Shown here piece by piece: positions 16,420-25,806 of a DNA stretch of 40,410 nucleotides. How positions within the stretch are numbered: position 1 is the stretch's first letter; each line of letters starts with the position of its first letter. The notes beneath the pieces were generated by a model. It worked only from the letters and a program-made list of their open reading frames with translations, was not told the origin of the DNA and ran no database searches. This DNA comes from Microcystis aeruginosa NIES-4325. GTDB taxonomy: Bacteria; Cyanobacteriota; Cyanobacteriia; Cyanobacteriales; Microcystaceae. Both the position numbers and the translations under genes were made by a program. The DNA is taken from NCBI RefSeq assembly GCF_008974145.1, contig NZ_BJKP01000032.1, positions 1-40,410 on the forward strand, read 5' to 3'.

Positions 16420-17969
16420 TCTCTGTTAAATAGATATGGTTGGTTAAAATTTCTCCAGATTTCTGCACGGAGTTGATAACTTCTTTAAAGTTACGAAAAT
16501 ATAGCGTTTCTTGTTAGTCAGAGGTACATCATCGATGTTGAAAATTTTAATCAGCAAAGGTTTAAGTGTGCCACACAGATGTGAGAACCGCTATAAACAC
16601 CATATTGACTGGTTCCATAATCAATAATTTTATCACCCGTGAAAAAGTAAACCCCTAAGTCTTCTTTAGCAATTTAAATTTCTGGATTTAAATTTTTTAA
16701 TTGATTATCCTCAATGATTTTTGTGACATCAACATCATAACTTTTTAGGGTATGAAGATAAACATAATTGTTGAGAATATCAGTTAAAATCGGGCTATGG
16801 GTGGTGATCAAAACCCGATTATCATGCTCGGTGACAAATTGAACTAAAATATCCATTAAGCGAATTTGATTTTCGGGATGCAAATTAACCTCTGGTTCAT
16901 CTATCATTAAAAAATTGTATTTTTCCCTTGCCCAATATTTGAGATAAAGATACAAGATAGTCAACTGATTGACTGAAGATGAAGCTAGATACATGGGTAA
17001 ATCTTTGCTTTCATCGAATTTAAAAGAAAATTGAATAGGTGCGATCAATTCTAGACTAGAAATCGTGATTTCTCCTCCCATTAATCCGCTCATCTTTTCA
17101 ATCAGAGAATTATAAACTGAATTAATTTTTTTCTTGGTATTGAGAGAATAAAGCGACTCAATCACTTTATTCATTGGTTCTGTATAAGACCTTTTGGGTA
17201 ATTGTTCCCGAAGACGTTTGAATATATTTTTATTAGTATCACCATCATCATCAATATTTTCTATTAATTCTAAAAATAGACGGTTAGACTCAATTCTCTT
17301 ATTTCTTTCTATCTCATAAATGTACTGGTAGAAAACAGGAAAAAAGCTACGACTAGCGGGGATAAAAAAAGTATCTTCTGTCTGAGACAAAAGCACTGTT
17401 ATTACTGACGAAATAATTACTGATTCCTTGGATGGTTTAGCTCTCTCAAAAAAGTCTCTGGGTATTTTATCAAATACTTTCTCAGGGATATTATTCTCTT
17501 TTATATTTATTGTTAGGCTACCTTTGCGCTTGCTAATCTGTAAATACTCCAGATCATTGTCAACAACAAAGGTTAATCTGAAGCTTTTATCTTTAAATTC
17601 TTTAATATCCGCTTGAAAAATTAATTTATTGGAACTAATAATCGTTTCTTTAATACTGGCATCAAGATTATAAGTATTAACAACTTCTTTTTCAATAAAT
17701 CGGCTAAATTTATTGAGAATCTCATTGATTAGTTCTTGATTGATAGTAATTTTTTTAATAGGTTTTTTAGAGTCAATTACTAAAGAATCAATTTGGTTAT
17801 TTTCGGAAAACTTTCTAATATTGTCATGATTAAAAATTGTCCATAAAAGCTGAGAAACTAGGGTTTTGCCACTATTGTTGTAGCCAATAAAAGTATAAAA
17901 CTTCTTGGTTAAATCTATAGCTTGATTATTATTTCTAATTGATCCCAAATTCTTGATCAGTAGTTCCAT
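16412..17969 (-). pseudogene. Broken AAA15/OLD-like ABC-type ATPase
   Basis: The ATG at 17969 (MELLIKNLGSIRNN) is chosen over 17987. Walker A is GYNNSGKT (29-36), the signature-like region YLASSSVNQLTILYLYL lies shortly before Walker B FLMIDEPEVNLHP (353-365), and the H-loop is LITTHSP (388-394). This is the domain order of AAA15/AAA21 overcoming-lysogenization-defect-type ATPases, common in anti-phage and toxin systems. The frame stops at TAA 16676-16674, but the same frame continues IAKEDLGVYFFTGDKIIDYG, then is cut by a 96-bp MITE (16500-16595). Excising 94 bp joins SQYGVY to FRNFKEVINS and ends LTENE at 16412, giving exactly 488 codons. The gene starts 52 bp downstream of alaS on the same strand, after a hairpin. 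The TAA and the MITE make it a pseudogene; without them it would be about 487 residues. Confidence 0.8.
16500..16595. mobile_element. 96-bp MITE (copy 3), inserted in the ATPase gene
   Basis: Ends are TATAGCGTTTCT and AGAACCGCTATA. It differs from copy 2 at 19 of 96 positions. Removing it with one TA leaves GGT-GTT-TAT-TTT-CGT in frame with the ATPase, so the target site was TA and the insertion is 94 bp net. It is not a multiple of three and shifts the frame. Confidence 0.88.
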
Positions 17970-18006
17970 ATTATTTTTACCAATCACACCGAGAGGATAA
18001 CTAACT

Positions 18007-18039
18007 TTTTAAAGGTGGACAAAATGCCCACCTTTAAAA
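18007..18039. terminator. Hairpin directly behind alaS
   Basis: TTTTAAAGGTGG (18007-18018) pairs perfectly with CCACCTTTAAAA (18028-18039) over 9 bases. It touches the alaS stop codon (18040-18042) and lies upstream of the ATPase. The following U-run is weak, so termination would be partial. Confidence 0.65.
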
Positions 18040-20664
18040 CTATTGTAAACTGCTAGTTAACTGACTTTTGGCCTTAGCTAAAGCTTCGCTTAACTTACTA
18101 GCATCCCGTCCCCCAGCTTGAGCTAAATTGGGACGACCACCACCACCACCGGCGCAGATTTGAGCGATCGCACTGATAAATTTACCCGCTTGTAAACCCT
18201 TATCTTTAATCACCCGGGAACTAAAAGCGGCCACTAAACTCACTTTATCAGCTGCGGGAGTCGAGGCCAAAACCACTGCCCCTTCCCCTAATTTTTGCTG
18301 TAGTCTTTCGGCTGCGGCCATCAAAGCATGAGCATCAATATCGCCCAAAGAAGCGACTAATAGCTTAAATTCGCCGATAGATTCAGCTTGAGATAGCAAA
18401 GCATCTGATTTATTTAGTGCTAACTCCTGTTTAACCGCTTCTAACTGCTTTTGTGTCCCCTTTAACTCCGATTGTAGGGCCGTAATGCGATCGGGAATTT
18501 CCAGAGGTTTGACCTTAAAGCGATCGCACAGATCCCGCACCACCTGATCCCGTTCATTCAGGTATGCTAACACGGCAGGGCCGGCCACCGCTTCGATGCG
18601 ACGAATTCCCGCAGCGATTCCCGTCTCAGAGATGATTTTAAATAAACCGATCTCGGCGGTATTTTTAACGTGAGTTCCCCCGCATAATTCCATAGAAACG
18701 CTAGGAATATCGATAACTCGCACTTCTGAGCCGTATTTCTCGCCAAACATGGCAATAGCTCCCTTTTGCTTCGCTTCTTCCAATCCCATCACCGCTATCT
18801 CGGTGTCATGCGCTTCGGCAATCCAAGTGTTAATCTGTTCTTCCACCTGTTGTAATTCAGAGCTAGTCAGGGGACGAGGACAGTTAAAATCAAAACGGAG
18901 GCGATCAAAACTGACGAGGGAACCCGCTTGGGAAATCCCAGCATCGACAAGCTTTTTCAAGGCCGATTGTAGCAGATGGGTGGCGGTATGATTAGCTTGG
19001 GCGCGACGACGACAGGAGCGATCGATCTGAGCATTAATTGTATCGCCGGTGGTGACAATTCCCCGCTCAATCCCACCAAAATGGATAAAAATCCCCGATT
19101 CTTTCTGCACATCCTCAACGCGGATAAGCAGATTCTCGCCGGTTAAATAACCCTTATCACCGATTTGTCCACCCGATTCGGCATAAAAAGGGGTTCGATC
19201 GAGAACTACCTGCACCTCAGTGCCTGCTGCGGCCAATTCCACCGTTTTACCAGCGACTAAAACCGCCGTTACTGTTGCGGTTGCTTGCAAATCCGTATAA
19301 CCGAGAAATTCCGTCGGGTGAATATGTTCCGCCAGCTTATCTAAACTACCCTGTACCGTCAAATCTATGGTTTCTTGGGCGGCTTTCGATCTTTGCTGCT
19401 GTTTTTTCATTTCCTGCTCGAAACCCGCCGTATCGACGCTTAAACCCTGCTCCTCGGCGATTTCTTGAGTGAGTTCCAGGGGGAAGCCATAGGTATCATA
19501 AAGGGTAAAGGCATCAACTCCCGAAATCTGGCTTTTTTCTTTTTCTAGAATCGATTCGAGCAGTTTTTCGCCTCTTTCTAGGGTTTCTAAAAATCTCGCT
19601 TCCTCTCGCTCTAATTCTGCCTTGATCACCCTTTCTCGTTCCCGAACATTGCCATAGACGGACTCGGAAAGAGCGATCGCAACTTCCGCCACTTTGCTGA
19701 TAAATTGACCTTCAATACCGATTAAACGCCCGTGCCGTACTACTCTCCGAATCAGACGACGCAGGACGTAACCCCTGTCAGTATTCGATGCTGAGATACC
19801 ATCCGCTATCATGTGTACTACCGAGCGCACATGATCACCGATGACTTTTAGGGAAACTTTCGTTTTTTCGTCCGCTTTCTGGTAGTCTATGGCTGCTAAC
19901 CGGGCTGCTTCGGCGACAATCGGGAAAATTAGGTCAGTTTCGTAGTTATTGGCGACTTTTTGCAGGATTTGCGCCATCCGTTCCAAACCCATCCCCGTAT
20001 CGATATTTTTATTCGCTAGGGGTGTCAGATTGCCGTCTGCGTCGCGGTTATACTGCATGAAGACGAGGTTATAAAACTCGATAAAACGGCTATCATCCTC
20101 TAAATCGATGGTTTTATCCCCTAATTCCGGGTGAAAATCGTAGTAAATTTCCGAACAGGGACCACAGGGACCCGTGGGACCTGATACCCAAAAGTTATCC
20201 GCTTCGCCCATTTTTTGGATACGATGGGCAGGAATACCGATTTTATCGCGCCAGATAGCGAAAGCTTCCTCATCTTCCCTAAAGACACTAACTACTAATC
20301 TTTCGGGGGGAAGGTTAAAAACTTCTGTGGACAATTCCCAGGCCCAGGCGATCGCTTGTTCTTTAAAATAATCACCAAAGCTAAAATTGCCCAACATCTC
20401 AAAAAAAGTATGATGTCTGGCAGTCCGGCCGACATTTTCGATATCGTTGGTGCGAATACATTTTTGGGAAGTGGTAGCGCGGGGAAATTCTGGGATCTTT
20501 TGCCCTAAGAAAATCGGCTTAAAAGGGAGCATTCCCGCAATAGTCAGCAAAACGGTGGGATCTTCTGGGACTAGGGAGGCACTAGGGAGAATTTTATGGT
20601 TTCTGGCCGCAAAAAAGTCTAAAAATCGCTGGCGAATCTCGCTTCCGCTTAGGTGGTTACTCAT
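18040..20664 (-). CDS. alaS: Alanyl-tRNA synthetase
   Basis: The 874-residue enzyme charges tRNA-Ala, and its length is normal for the family. The class II catalytic domain starts with [18 protein letters not shown] and contains FKPIFLGQ and [17 protein letters not shown] (motif 2 region), then [19 protein letters not shown] and [16 protein letters not shown] (tRNA recognition). The editing domain has [13 protein letters not shown], where the HxxxH zinc/editing motif lies, and a downstream MELCGGTHV. The C-terminal C-Ala/DHHA1 domain ends with the glycine-rich [17 protein letters not shown]. All parts look complete. It is followed closely by the decayed ATPase island. Confidence 0.97.
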   Translation of the reverse strand: MSNHLSGSEIRQRFLDFFAARNHKILPSASLVPEDPTVLLTIAGMLPFKPIFLGQKIPEFPRATTSQKCIRTNDIENVGRTARHHTFFEMLGNFSFGDYFKEQAIAWAWELSTEVFNLPPERLVVSVFREDEEAFAIWRDKIGIPAHRIQKMGEADNFWVSGPTGPCGPCSEIYYDFHPELGDKTIDLEDDSRFIEFYNLVFMQYNRDADGNLTPLANKNIDTGMGLERMAQILQKVANNYETDLIFPIVAEAARLAAIDYQKADEKTKVSLKVIGDHVRSVVHMIADGISASNTDRGYVLRRLIRRVVRHGRLIGIEGQFISKVAEVAIALSESVYGNVRERERVIKAELEREEARFLETLERGEKLLESILEKEKSQISGVDAFTLYDTYGFPLELTQEIAEEQGLSVDTAGFEQEMKKQQQRSKAAQETIDLTVQGSLDKLAEHIHPTEFLGYTDLQATATVTAVLVAGKTVELAAAGTEVQVVLDRTPFYAESGGQIGDKGYLTGENLLIRVEDVQKESGIFIHFGGIERGIVTTGDTINAQIDRSCRRRAQANHTATHLLQSALKKLVDAGISQAGSLVSFDRLRFDFNCPRPLTSSELQQVEEQINTWIAEAHDTEIAVMGLEEAKQKGAIAMFGEKYGSEVRVIDIPSVSMELCGGTHVKNTAEIGLFKIISETGIAAGIRRIEAVAGPAVLAYLNERDQVVRDLCDRFKVKPLEIPDRITALQSELKGTQKQLEAVKQELALNKSDALLSQAESIGEFKLLVASLGDIDAHALMAAAERLQQKLGEGAVVLASTPAADKVSLVAAFSSRVIKDKGLQAGKFISAIAQICAGGGGGRPNLAQAGGRDASKLSEALAKAKSQLTSSLQ

Positions 20665-20735
20665 AGAAGATGTCAGTTAGTCAGAAAATGCCTATTTTAT
20701 CCATTGTGGCATTTTTGCGTTTTAACTCTCCACCT

Positions 20736-21578
20736 TTACTCTCGCGCCGCTTGTCGGACTTGTTCTAAGTCTAAATCCAAAGCTTGAGCGATTTGTTCCA
20801 CACTTAAACCCAAAGCAAGCAAACGGGGAATAGATTCCAGTTTTCCTTCCTGTCGTCCTTCCTGTCGTCCTTCCTGTCGTCCTTCCTGTTTAGTTGCTTC
20901 CTTCCATTCCTGATAGGTTTGAGATAAGGTCATAAACACCTCTCTATCTTCAGTTTCTAGGATGTTATTTATTTCCATAGTAACCCGCCAACTAATCAAT
21001 AATTCCAGTACATTTTCCCGAAAAGCATTACCTTGAGGTAATTCTAACAATTCTCGCACCGCTTGGTTTTGAGTTTTTCCCCGTCCTAATAATCTTATCC
21101 AGAGAGTCTCAGCAGTCACAGGCAATTGATTAATAGCGATAATCGCCGTTCGATAAAGCGAGGGAAGAAAATACACTCCTTTCGGCCAATCCTGGTCTAA
21201 TTTTGCCCCAAATCCTTCTAAAATAGTGATACCAGCCGAAGGGGATAAAATCCACAAACGAGGGGCATTGTCTTCATTGTAGCTCTGATTTTCTCGTTTA
21301 GCTTGTCTTTGTAGTTCGGCTAAAATGGTCAAAAGTTTCGCTAGACAATTACGAATCTCGCTACGATTGGGAGGATTGCGATAGGGTTCAATCAGGACAG
21401 TATTAAGGACAATTCTGCCTAATAATCCCAGATAATCGGGGTTTGGTTCGGGATTGGGGGAAAAAAATACATCTATCTGTCGAGTTTCATCGCTGACTTC
21501 TTTGCTGATTTCGACGATTCCCAGGGGAGAAAGTAATTGTTCAAGGTAATTTTTGGCAAATTGGTCATGGGGTTTCAT
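20736..21578 (-). CDS. Rpn/PD-(D/E)XK transposase-like family protein with QEGR repeats
   Basis: A 280-residue protein of the type annotated in cyanobacteria as Rpn-family or DUF4351-like 'putative transposase/nuclease'. The start MKPHDQFAKNYLEQLLSP and QIDVFFSPNPEPN (about 34-46, with Asp as the likely first acidic residue of a PD-(D/E)xK fold) fit that group; the second acidic/lysine pair is not clear, so activity is uncertain. Near the C-terminus the sequence KQEGRQEGRQEGRQEGK (about 230-246) comes from a 12-bp DNA repeat, and it ends in a short helix with LGLSVEQIAQALDLDLEQVRQA. Such repeats vary in copy number between strains in this family. It is a multi-copy paralogue type; function unknown. 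Confidence 0.7.
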   Translation of the reverse strand: MKPHDQFAKNYLEQLLSPLGIVEISKEVSDETRQIDVFFSPNPEPNPDYLGLLGRIVLNTVLIEPYRNPPNRSEIRNCLAKLLTILAELQRQAKRENQSYNEDNAPRLWILSPSAGITILEGFGAKLDQDWPKGVYFLPSLYRTAIIAINQLPVTAETLWIRLLGRGKTQNQAVRELLELPQGNAFRENVLELLISWRVTMEINNILETEDREVFMTLSQTYQEWKEATKQEGRQEGRQEGRQEGKLESIPRLLALGLSVEQIAQALDLDLEQVRQAARE

Positions 21579-21620
21579 GGACTGAGCAGTTAATCGATAA
21601 TTCTCAATTGTATAGTTATT

Positions 21621-21647
21621 AAAAAAGTGGGTTTAAATAACCCACTT
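21621..21647 (-). terminator. Intrinsic terminator of the DUF2949 gene
   Basis: On the minus strand AAGTGGGTT (21647-21639) pairs with AACCCACTT (21633-21625), loop ATTTA, followed by a run of T (21626-21621). It lies downstream of the DUF2949 stop at 21755 and upstream of the Rpn-like gene. Confidence 0.75.
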
Positions 21648-21754
21648 CTAAAGTGATGATTGGTAGTTTTTAGGATAGGAATTTTCAAATTGTGCCAGAA
21701 ACTATGGGCAGCCATGGCAATTATTCTCCTTGTCAATAGTGAGCAATTGTAAGA

Positions 21755-21949
21755 TTAGACTACCTCTTCGAGAAAATCATAAATTTTGTCTAATTGTTCT
21801 AAGGTAACTAAACCGTACTGCCAGAGAATCATCGGTAAATGAATTTTATCAGATTGGATCGATCGCTCGGCCATAGCGATCGATTCTTGGGGAAGGGACA
21901 ATTCCTCTTGTAGAAATTGTCGGAATTGGGAATAGGCAATCGTGGACAT
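21755..21949 (-). CDS. DUF2949 family small protein
   Basis: A 64-residue cyanobacterial protein of unknown function. From the ATG at 21949 it reads MSTIAYSQFRQFLQEELSLP, and later LPMILWQYGLVTLEQLDKI, a very characteristic block of the DUF2949 family. I choose this start over the longer frame at 22015 because homologues begin here; GAGG is about 14 bases upstream. It is helical and soluble with no membrane segment. It ends in an intrinsic terminator. Nothing in the neighbourhood tells its job. Confidence 0.8.
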   Translation of the reverse strand: MSTIAYSQFRQFLQEELSLPQESIAMAERSIQSDKIHLPMILWQYGLVTLEQLDKIYDFLEEVV

Positions 21950-22316
21950 AGGGGTATTTTTTTCCTCAATAGTATATCTCGTAATTTCAATAAAACACCA
22001 CCTGATCGGTTTCAAGGACAGTTAGTCCTGCGACCATTTTTTCTGTATCTAAGCTATCTAGATGATAGAGAGTGCTTTCCTAAAAATCGCTGGCTCTCTT
22101 AAGATAGTCCCGTTATATCCAGTATAATTTTGTCTCTGTTTAATCTATAGCAAGGGGAAAGATTATTCAATCTATCACTTGACAGACTATAAAAATCTTA
22201 ATCGATATTGTTATATTTTAAACAGTATAAATGCGTAATAGCTTATAACAGCCATACTTATTATATTTCCAGACAAGGGACACTTTCCATAAGAAAGTTA
22301 ACACCATTTTCAAAAA
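21950..22316. other. Intergenic region, AT-rich, no gene seen
   Basis: About 370 bp between two minus-strand genes. It includes TTGACA (about 22178-22183) and AT-rich DNA, which may carry a promoter on either strand, but no -10 element at the right spacing is convincing. No tRNA or repeat recognised. Confidence 0.4.
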
Positions 22317-22838
22317 TTAAGGTCTTGAGATAGACTCAATCTTAATTTTATCTCCTGCTTTCACTCCTAATTCTTTGGCTCGACCCCCAGCTAGTTCGAT
22401 CACTTGATTAACCATGGTGTTTGGCCCATAGACAGGACAAGGATCCACAGCACAAGGAGGGACATTGAGCAAAACTGCTTTTACTATACCATCTTTTAGA
22501 AAAATCATGTCTAGAGGAATCGAGACATTTTTCATCCAAAACCGGGCCATCAGAGGTTGTGCAAAGGGAAATAGCATACCACGATTTTTCTCCAAAGACA
22601 AGCGATACATTAAACCCTTGGCCTGTTGTTCCTGGGTTTGAGCCACTTCTAACTCAATCATCTCACCATTAATATCTGCTTTGGCCGTGATCGGTAATAT
22701 TTGCCCTTGATTCTCAGTCGTAATCTGAGCCATCGAACTATTATTACCATTGAGATTAGTCGATTGACAACTCAGCAGCAACAAACCTAAAAATAGTATT
22801 AACTTGATCTTGAGCATAAATGATTTTTTACCAGTCAT
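22317..22838 (-). CDS. DUF192 lipoprotein
   Basis: A 173-residue envelope lipoprotein. From the ATG at 22838 it begins MTGKKSFMLKIKLILFLGLL and has the lipobox LLSC, so Cys is probably lipid-modified and the protein anchored in a membrane. A short spacer follows, then the DUF192 domain (about 50-172): TQEQQAKGLMYRLSL, ARFWMKNVSIPLDMIFL, and VIELAGGRAKELGVKAGDKI, the conserved order of this family. The function is unknown; structural homologues bind carbohydrate- or cation-like ligands, but none can be assigned. The TTG at 22844 is an alternative start. It stands alone. Confidence 0.85.
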   Translation of the reverse strand: MTGKKSFMLKIKLILFLGLLLLSCQSTNLNGNNSSMAQITTENQGQILPITAKADINGEMIELEVAQTQEQQAKGLMYRLSLEKNRGMLFPFAQPLMARFWMKNVSIPLDMIFLKDGIVKAVLLNVPPCAVDPCPVYGPNTMVNQVIELAGGRAKELGVKAGDKIKIESISRP

Positions 22839-23131
22839 CACCAATAGTTATCAATACTTAATTTTCCCAGTATAAGTGGAGAATTAAGCAGATAAGACAC
22901 TAACACAAAGTGGCTACGGCAAATATAAAGATAGTATTAAAAATATCTAGCATGGGGGTGAGCATCCTTCCTTGAGGATTGCTAGAACATATATACTAAG
23001 AAAGTTATCAAAGTTATTGGCCGATTTTCCCCGTCAATTTTCCCCCAGTCTGGCAGCAGTCGATCGCCTTCGTAGGTTAAAATACCACTTAATCTATATG
23101 ATCGATTATTGTAGGCTCAGGAGCAATCACC

Positions 23132-23245
23132 ATGACCGCAGAAAGTATGTTATTTAATGGGCCGATCGTGGCGATCGTTCTCGTCCTCGTCGGATTAGCT
23201 TGGGGTTTTCTCCTCCTCAAAATCCAAGGTGGAGAAGCGGAATAG
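23132..23245 (+). CDS. petM: Cytochrome b6-f complex subunit VII (PetM)
   Basis: A 37-residue single-helix subunit of the cytochrome b6f complex in the thylakoid membrane. It reads [20 protein letters not shown] then [17 protein letters not shown], which matches the PetM pattern with the hydrophobic segment at residues 9-29. AGGAG (23118-23124 region) precedes the ATG. It is too short for ordinary ORF lists and is antisense-shadowed by a longer spurious frame. A 13-bp-arm hairpin follows it. PetM is small and loosely bound, and may matter for electron-transfer regulation. Confidence 0.93.
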   Translation: MTAESMLFNGPIVAIVLVLVGLAWGFLLLKIQGGEAE

Positions 23246-23256
23246 CTTGTTTTTCG

Positions 23257-23296
23257 GTTCATGGTTACTTTATTAGTAACCATGAACTACTTTTTC
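23257..23296 (+). terminator. Intrinsic terminator after petM
   Basis: GTTCATGGTTACT (23257-23269) and AGTAACCATGAAC (23275-23287) are perfect 13-bp arms over TTATT, followed by a T-rich tail (tacttttt). It separates petM from psb28. Confidence 0.82.
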
Positions 23297-23350
23297 CTCG
23301 TCAAAAGTAATTAAGAGAAAATCAATAACTAAAATTTTATAGCTATACCT

Positions 23351-23710
23351 ATGACCACTCCCACGATCGAGTTTTTTGTCGGTTTATCAGAAGAATTAAG
23401 CGGTGTTAGTCTCCGCAAAAATAAAAATACCGGGATTCGCAATGTCCTGATGACTTTTAAAACCCTGAAAGCGATCGAACGTTTCCAAAGTTTCACCACC
23501 CGCACCTACGGCGATCTCCGTCTCACCGATGAGGAAGGAGTGATTACAGTTATTCCCAACTCAACCAAGTTTATTTTTGGAGGAGATGAAGGAGATGAAA
23601 TTCAACGGGTAGAATGTGGTTTTGAAATCACCGATGAACACTGGGAGCGTTTTATGCGCTTTATGAATCGTTACGCGGCAGCTAACGGGATGGGGTATCA
23701 GGATAAGTGA
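23351..23710 (+). CDS. psb28: Photosystem II assembly protein Psb28
   Basis: A 119-residue soluble protein that associates with PSII assembly intermediates at the cytoplasmic side of the thylakoid. It starts MTTPTIEFFVGLSEE and contains NTGIRNVLMTFKTLKAIER and LTDEEGVITVIPNSTKFIFGG, the conserved strands of Psb28, then RVECGFEITDEHWERFMRFM. Full family length. It is downstream of petM and its terminator, so it should have its own promoter in the roughly 50 bases before the ATG; the A/T-rich stretch there is compatible but not decisive. Confidence 0.95.
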   Translation: MTTPTIEFFVGLSEELSGVSLRKNKNTGIRNVLMTFKTLKAIERFQSFTTRTYGDLRLTDEEGVITVIPNSTKFIFGGDEGDEIQRVECGFEITDEHWERFMRFMNRYAAANGMGYQDK

Positions 23711-23723
23711 AAAGACAGGACTG

Positions 23724-23835
23724 GGGTGATGGGGTGTGGGGTAATGGGGGAATTGGTAGATAGGGTGATGGGGAGATAGGGTGATGGGGAAATTTCAACT
23801 AAAACCCTAAAACCCTAAAACCCCAACTCTCAACT
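23724..23835. repeat. Low-complexity tandem repeats between psb28 and the epimerase gene
   Basis: GGTGATGGGG/GTGTGGGG variants (about 23724-23790) are followed by AAAACCCT repeated about three times (about 23800-23824). It is another instance of the heptamer-type repeat family seen at 2325, 9371 and 32349. Confidence 0.8.
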
Positions 23836-23892
23836 TCTGAATTCTGATAGTTAAAAACCAGCTAAAATAAGGATAAATTTAGTCAAGAAACC

Positions 23893-24816
23893 ATGAAAAT
23901 AGCGATTACTGGGGCGACGGGATTTGTGGGCAGTCGATTAGTGGTCAAACTCCATGATCGCGGCGATGACATCCTAATTTTGACGCGCAATCCCGATAAA
24001 GCCCAGAGAATTTACCCAAAGTCAATCTATCCTAAGATAGAGATTATCCCCTATATCGCCACAGAATCGGGGGATTGGCAAAAAAAGATTTCTGGATGTG
24101 ATGCGGTGATTAATCTAGCCGGAGAACCGATTTCGGAACGCTGGACTGGTGAAGCAAAACGAGCAATCGTCGCTAGTCGGCAAATCGGCACCGAGAAAAT
24201 TGTCGAGGCGATCGCACTTGCTGCCCAGAAACCGAAAGTTTTAATTAACTCCTCGGCGATCGGTTACTATGGAACCAGTGAAACCGCTAGTTTTGACGAA
24301 AACAGCCCTCCCGGGGGCGATTTTCTGGCAGATGTCTGTAAAAAGTGGGAAACAGCCGCCCAAAAAGTGAAAGATTGCGGCACTCGTTTAGTCATTCTTC
24401 GCACGGGTATTGTTTTAGGCAATGGGGGTGCTTTAGGGAAAATGATCCCACCCTTCAAACTTTTTGCCGGCGGACCGATTGGCAGCGGTCGTCAGTGGTT
24501 TTCTTGGATTCATCGGGATGATTTAATTAATTTAATTATCTATTGTCTCGATCGCCCTGAAATTAGCGGCACTTTCAACGCTACTGCACCCAATCCCGTG
24601 CGGATGAAAGAATTCTGTCAGATATTAGGGGAAGTAATGAAGCGTCCTTCTTGGTTGCCAGTGCCAGATTTTGCCCTGGAAATTCTCTTGGGAGAAGGAG
24701 CCAAAATCGTCCTAGAAGGTCAAGAAGTGCTGCCAAAAGCCACCCAAGCGATCGGTTTTGACTATCGTTATCCTAATCTAGAAGCGGCCTTAGAGGAAAT
24801 TGTCCCGAAAATGTAG
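23893..24816 (+). CDS. TIGR01777 family NAD(P)-binding epimerase-like protein (SulA-like)
   Basis: A 307-residue short-chain dehydrogenase/epimerase-fold protein. The Rossmann start [17 protein letters not shown] has the GxxGFxG loop (7-13). [15 protein letters not shown] (about 72-86) and YYG-containing [12 protein letters not shown] (about 116-127) carry the Tyr of the active site, and the TIGR01777 marks [16 protein letters not shown] and FNATAPNPV are present. Members of this group are often annotated as cell-division inhibitor SulA-like or as nucleoside-sugar epimerases; the cyanobacterial and plastid ones are thought to act near thylakoids or the division site. No specific substrate can be claimed. 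Full length. Confidence 0.88.
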   Translation: MKIAITGATGFVGSRLVVKLHDRGDDILILTRNPDKAQRIYPKSIYPKIEIIPYIATESGDWQKKISGCDAVINLAGEPISERWTGEAKRAIVASRQIGTEKIVEAIALAAQKPKVLINSSAIGYYGTSETASFDENSPPGGDFLADVCKKWETAAQKVKDCGTRLVILRTGIVLGNGGALGKMIPPFKLFAGGPIGSGRQWFSWIHRDDLINLIIYCLDRPEISGTFNATAPNPVRMKEFCQILGEVMKRPSWLPVPDFALEILLGEGAKIVLEGQEVLPKATQAIGFDYRYPNLEAALEEIVPKM

Positions 24817-24852
24817 AAATCTGATACAATAGCCGGACCTAGTGTTCTCAAT

Positions 24853-25578
24853 CTATTTTTCACTCCAGACGGGATGGGAGAATAAAGAGGCAGCCACTCT
24901 CACCCCGCGCAGTTGATTTAACAGGGGTAAATGGCCCACGGGAGCACTTAAATCCCAGATAAATTCTTGGGGGTATTTTGTCCAATTATTGCCATTTTTC
25001 CAACCAATTTTCGGCCAGAGTTTCGGGAAATCTTGACCCACACCGATCCATAATTTGCGCTGCACCGACCAACCGAATTTTCCTTCTGAATGAACTAACC
25101 AAAGATGATCAATAGTCTGAATGTCAACCTTGGGAAAAGCTTCTACTTCCGTAAAATAGACCCATTTCCTCTGTATTGCTCCTTCTCCTGCTAATTCACA
25201 GAGTTTTTGACGGGTGAGACTATCGGCAGTTTGAAAATCCTGTTTAGCCAATAATTCCTGTAAAAGTCGATAATCGATACCTTTAGCACTATCTAGGGGA
25301 ACAATACCCGTGGGGAAATAATTAGCTAAAAATTCCTTGCTCTGAGTGCTATTATCTTGATAGAGCAATTGATAAGCCTTACCTGTCACCAGATTAACAG
25401 GAGTGGGGCGCTGGGCTAATAAAAAATCTCTCAATACGGTTAGGCCACCTTCTCCCTCCCCGGCTAATCGTGTCAGGATCTGTAATTGATTTTTCGGCGA
25501 CTCGGTGGCTAATTGACTCATCTTACGGGTAATATCCTCGCTCTGTTCTTCTACTAACACGCCATTCTGGTCAGTCAT
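24853..25578 (-). CDS. gun4: GUN4, tetrapyrrole regulator of Mg-chelatase
   Basis: A 241-residue protein that binds Mg-protoporphyrin/protoporphyrin and activates Mg-chelatase in chlorophyll synthesis. The C-terminal GUN4 domain begins near residue 95 with SAKGIDYRLLQELLAKQDFQ and contains RKWVYFTEVEAFPKVDIQTID, the greasy-palm region, then SEGKFGWSVQRKLWIG. The N-terminal helical domain (about 1-85) is that of cyanobacterial GUN4. The length is close to that of the Synechocystis protein. It diverges from lysA with 228 bp between. Confidence 0.93.
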   Translation of the reverse strand: MTDQNGVLVEEQSEDITRKMSQLATESPKNQLQILTRLAGEGEGGLTVLRDFLLAQRPTPVNLVTGKAYQLLYQDNSTQSKEFLANYFPTGIVPLDSAKGIDYRLLQELLAKQDFQTADSLTRQKLCELAGEGAIQRKWVYFTEVEAFPKVDIQTIDHLWLVHSEGKFGWSVQRKLWIGVGQDFPKLWPKIGWKNGNNWTKYPQEFIWDLSAPVGHLPLLNQLRGVRVAASLFSHPVWSEK

Positions 25579-25806
25579 ATCATCACTTTTAAGACCACTC
25601 CTTCAATACTATTACCACTATTTCGGGGTCGCTGCTCGATTTTTTCCTGACAAAAAAGGGATTTTTAGCGGGTGGTTGATCGTACACTGAAAGAGAGAAC
25701 TACTTTGGTTATCTAGATCACCGACGGTCAAATTTCCCTTAACTGAATCGGGGATGCGCGGAGATTGTAACAAAAATTATCGATTGCTTGACAAAAAACA
25801 CCGATT

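Noticed and set aside
23089-23283. 64-codon minus-strand frame over petM
   Set aside because: It is the antisense shadow of petM; the plus strand gives a perfect PetM with a ribosome-binding site.
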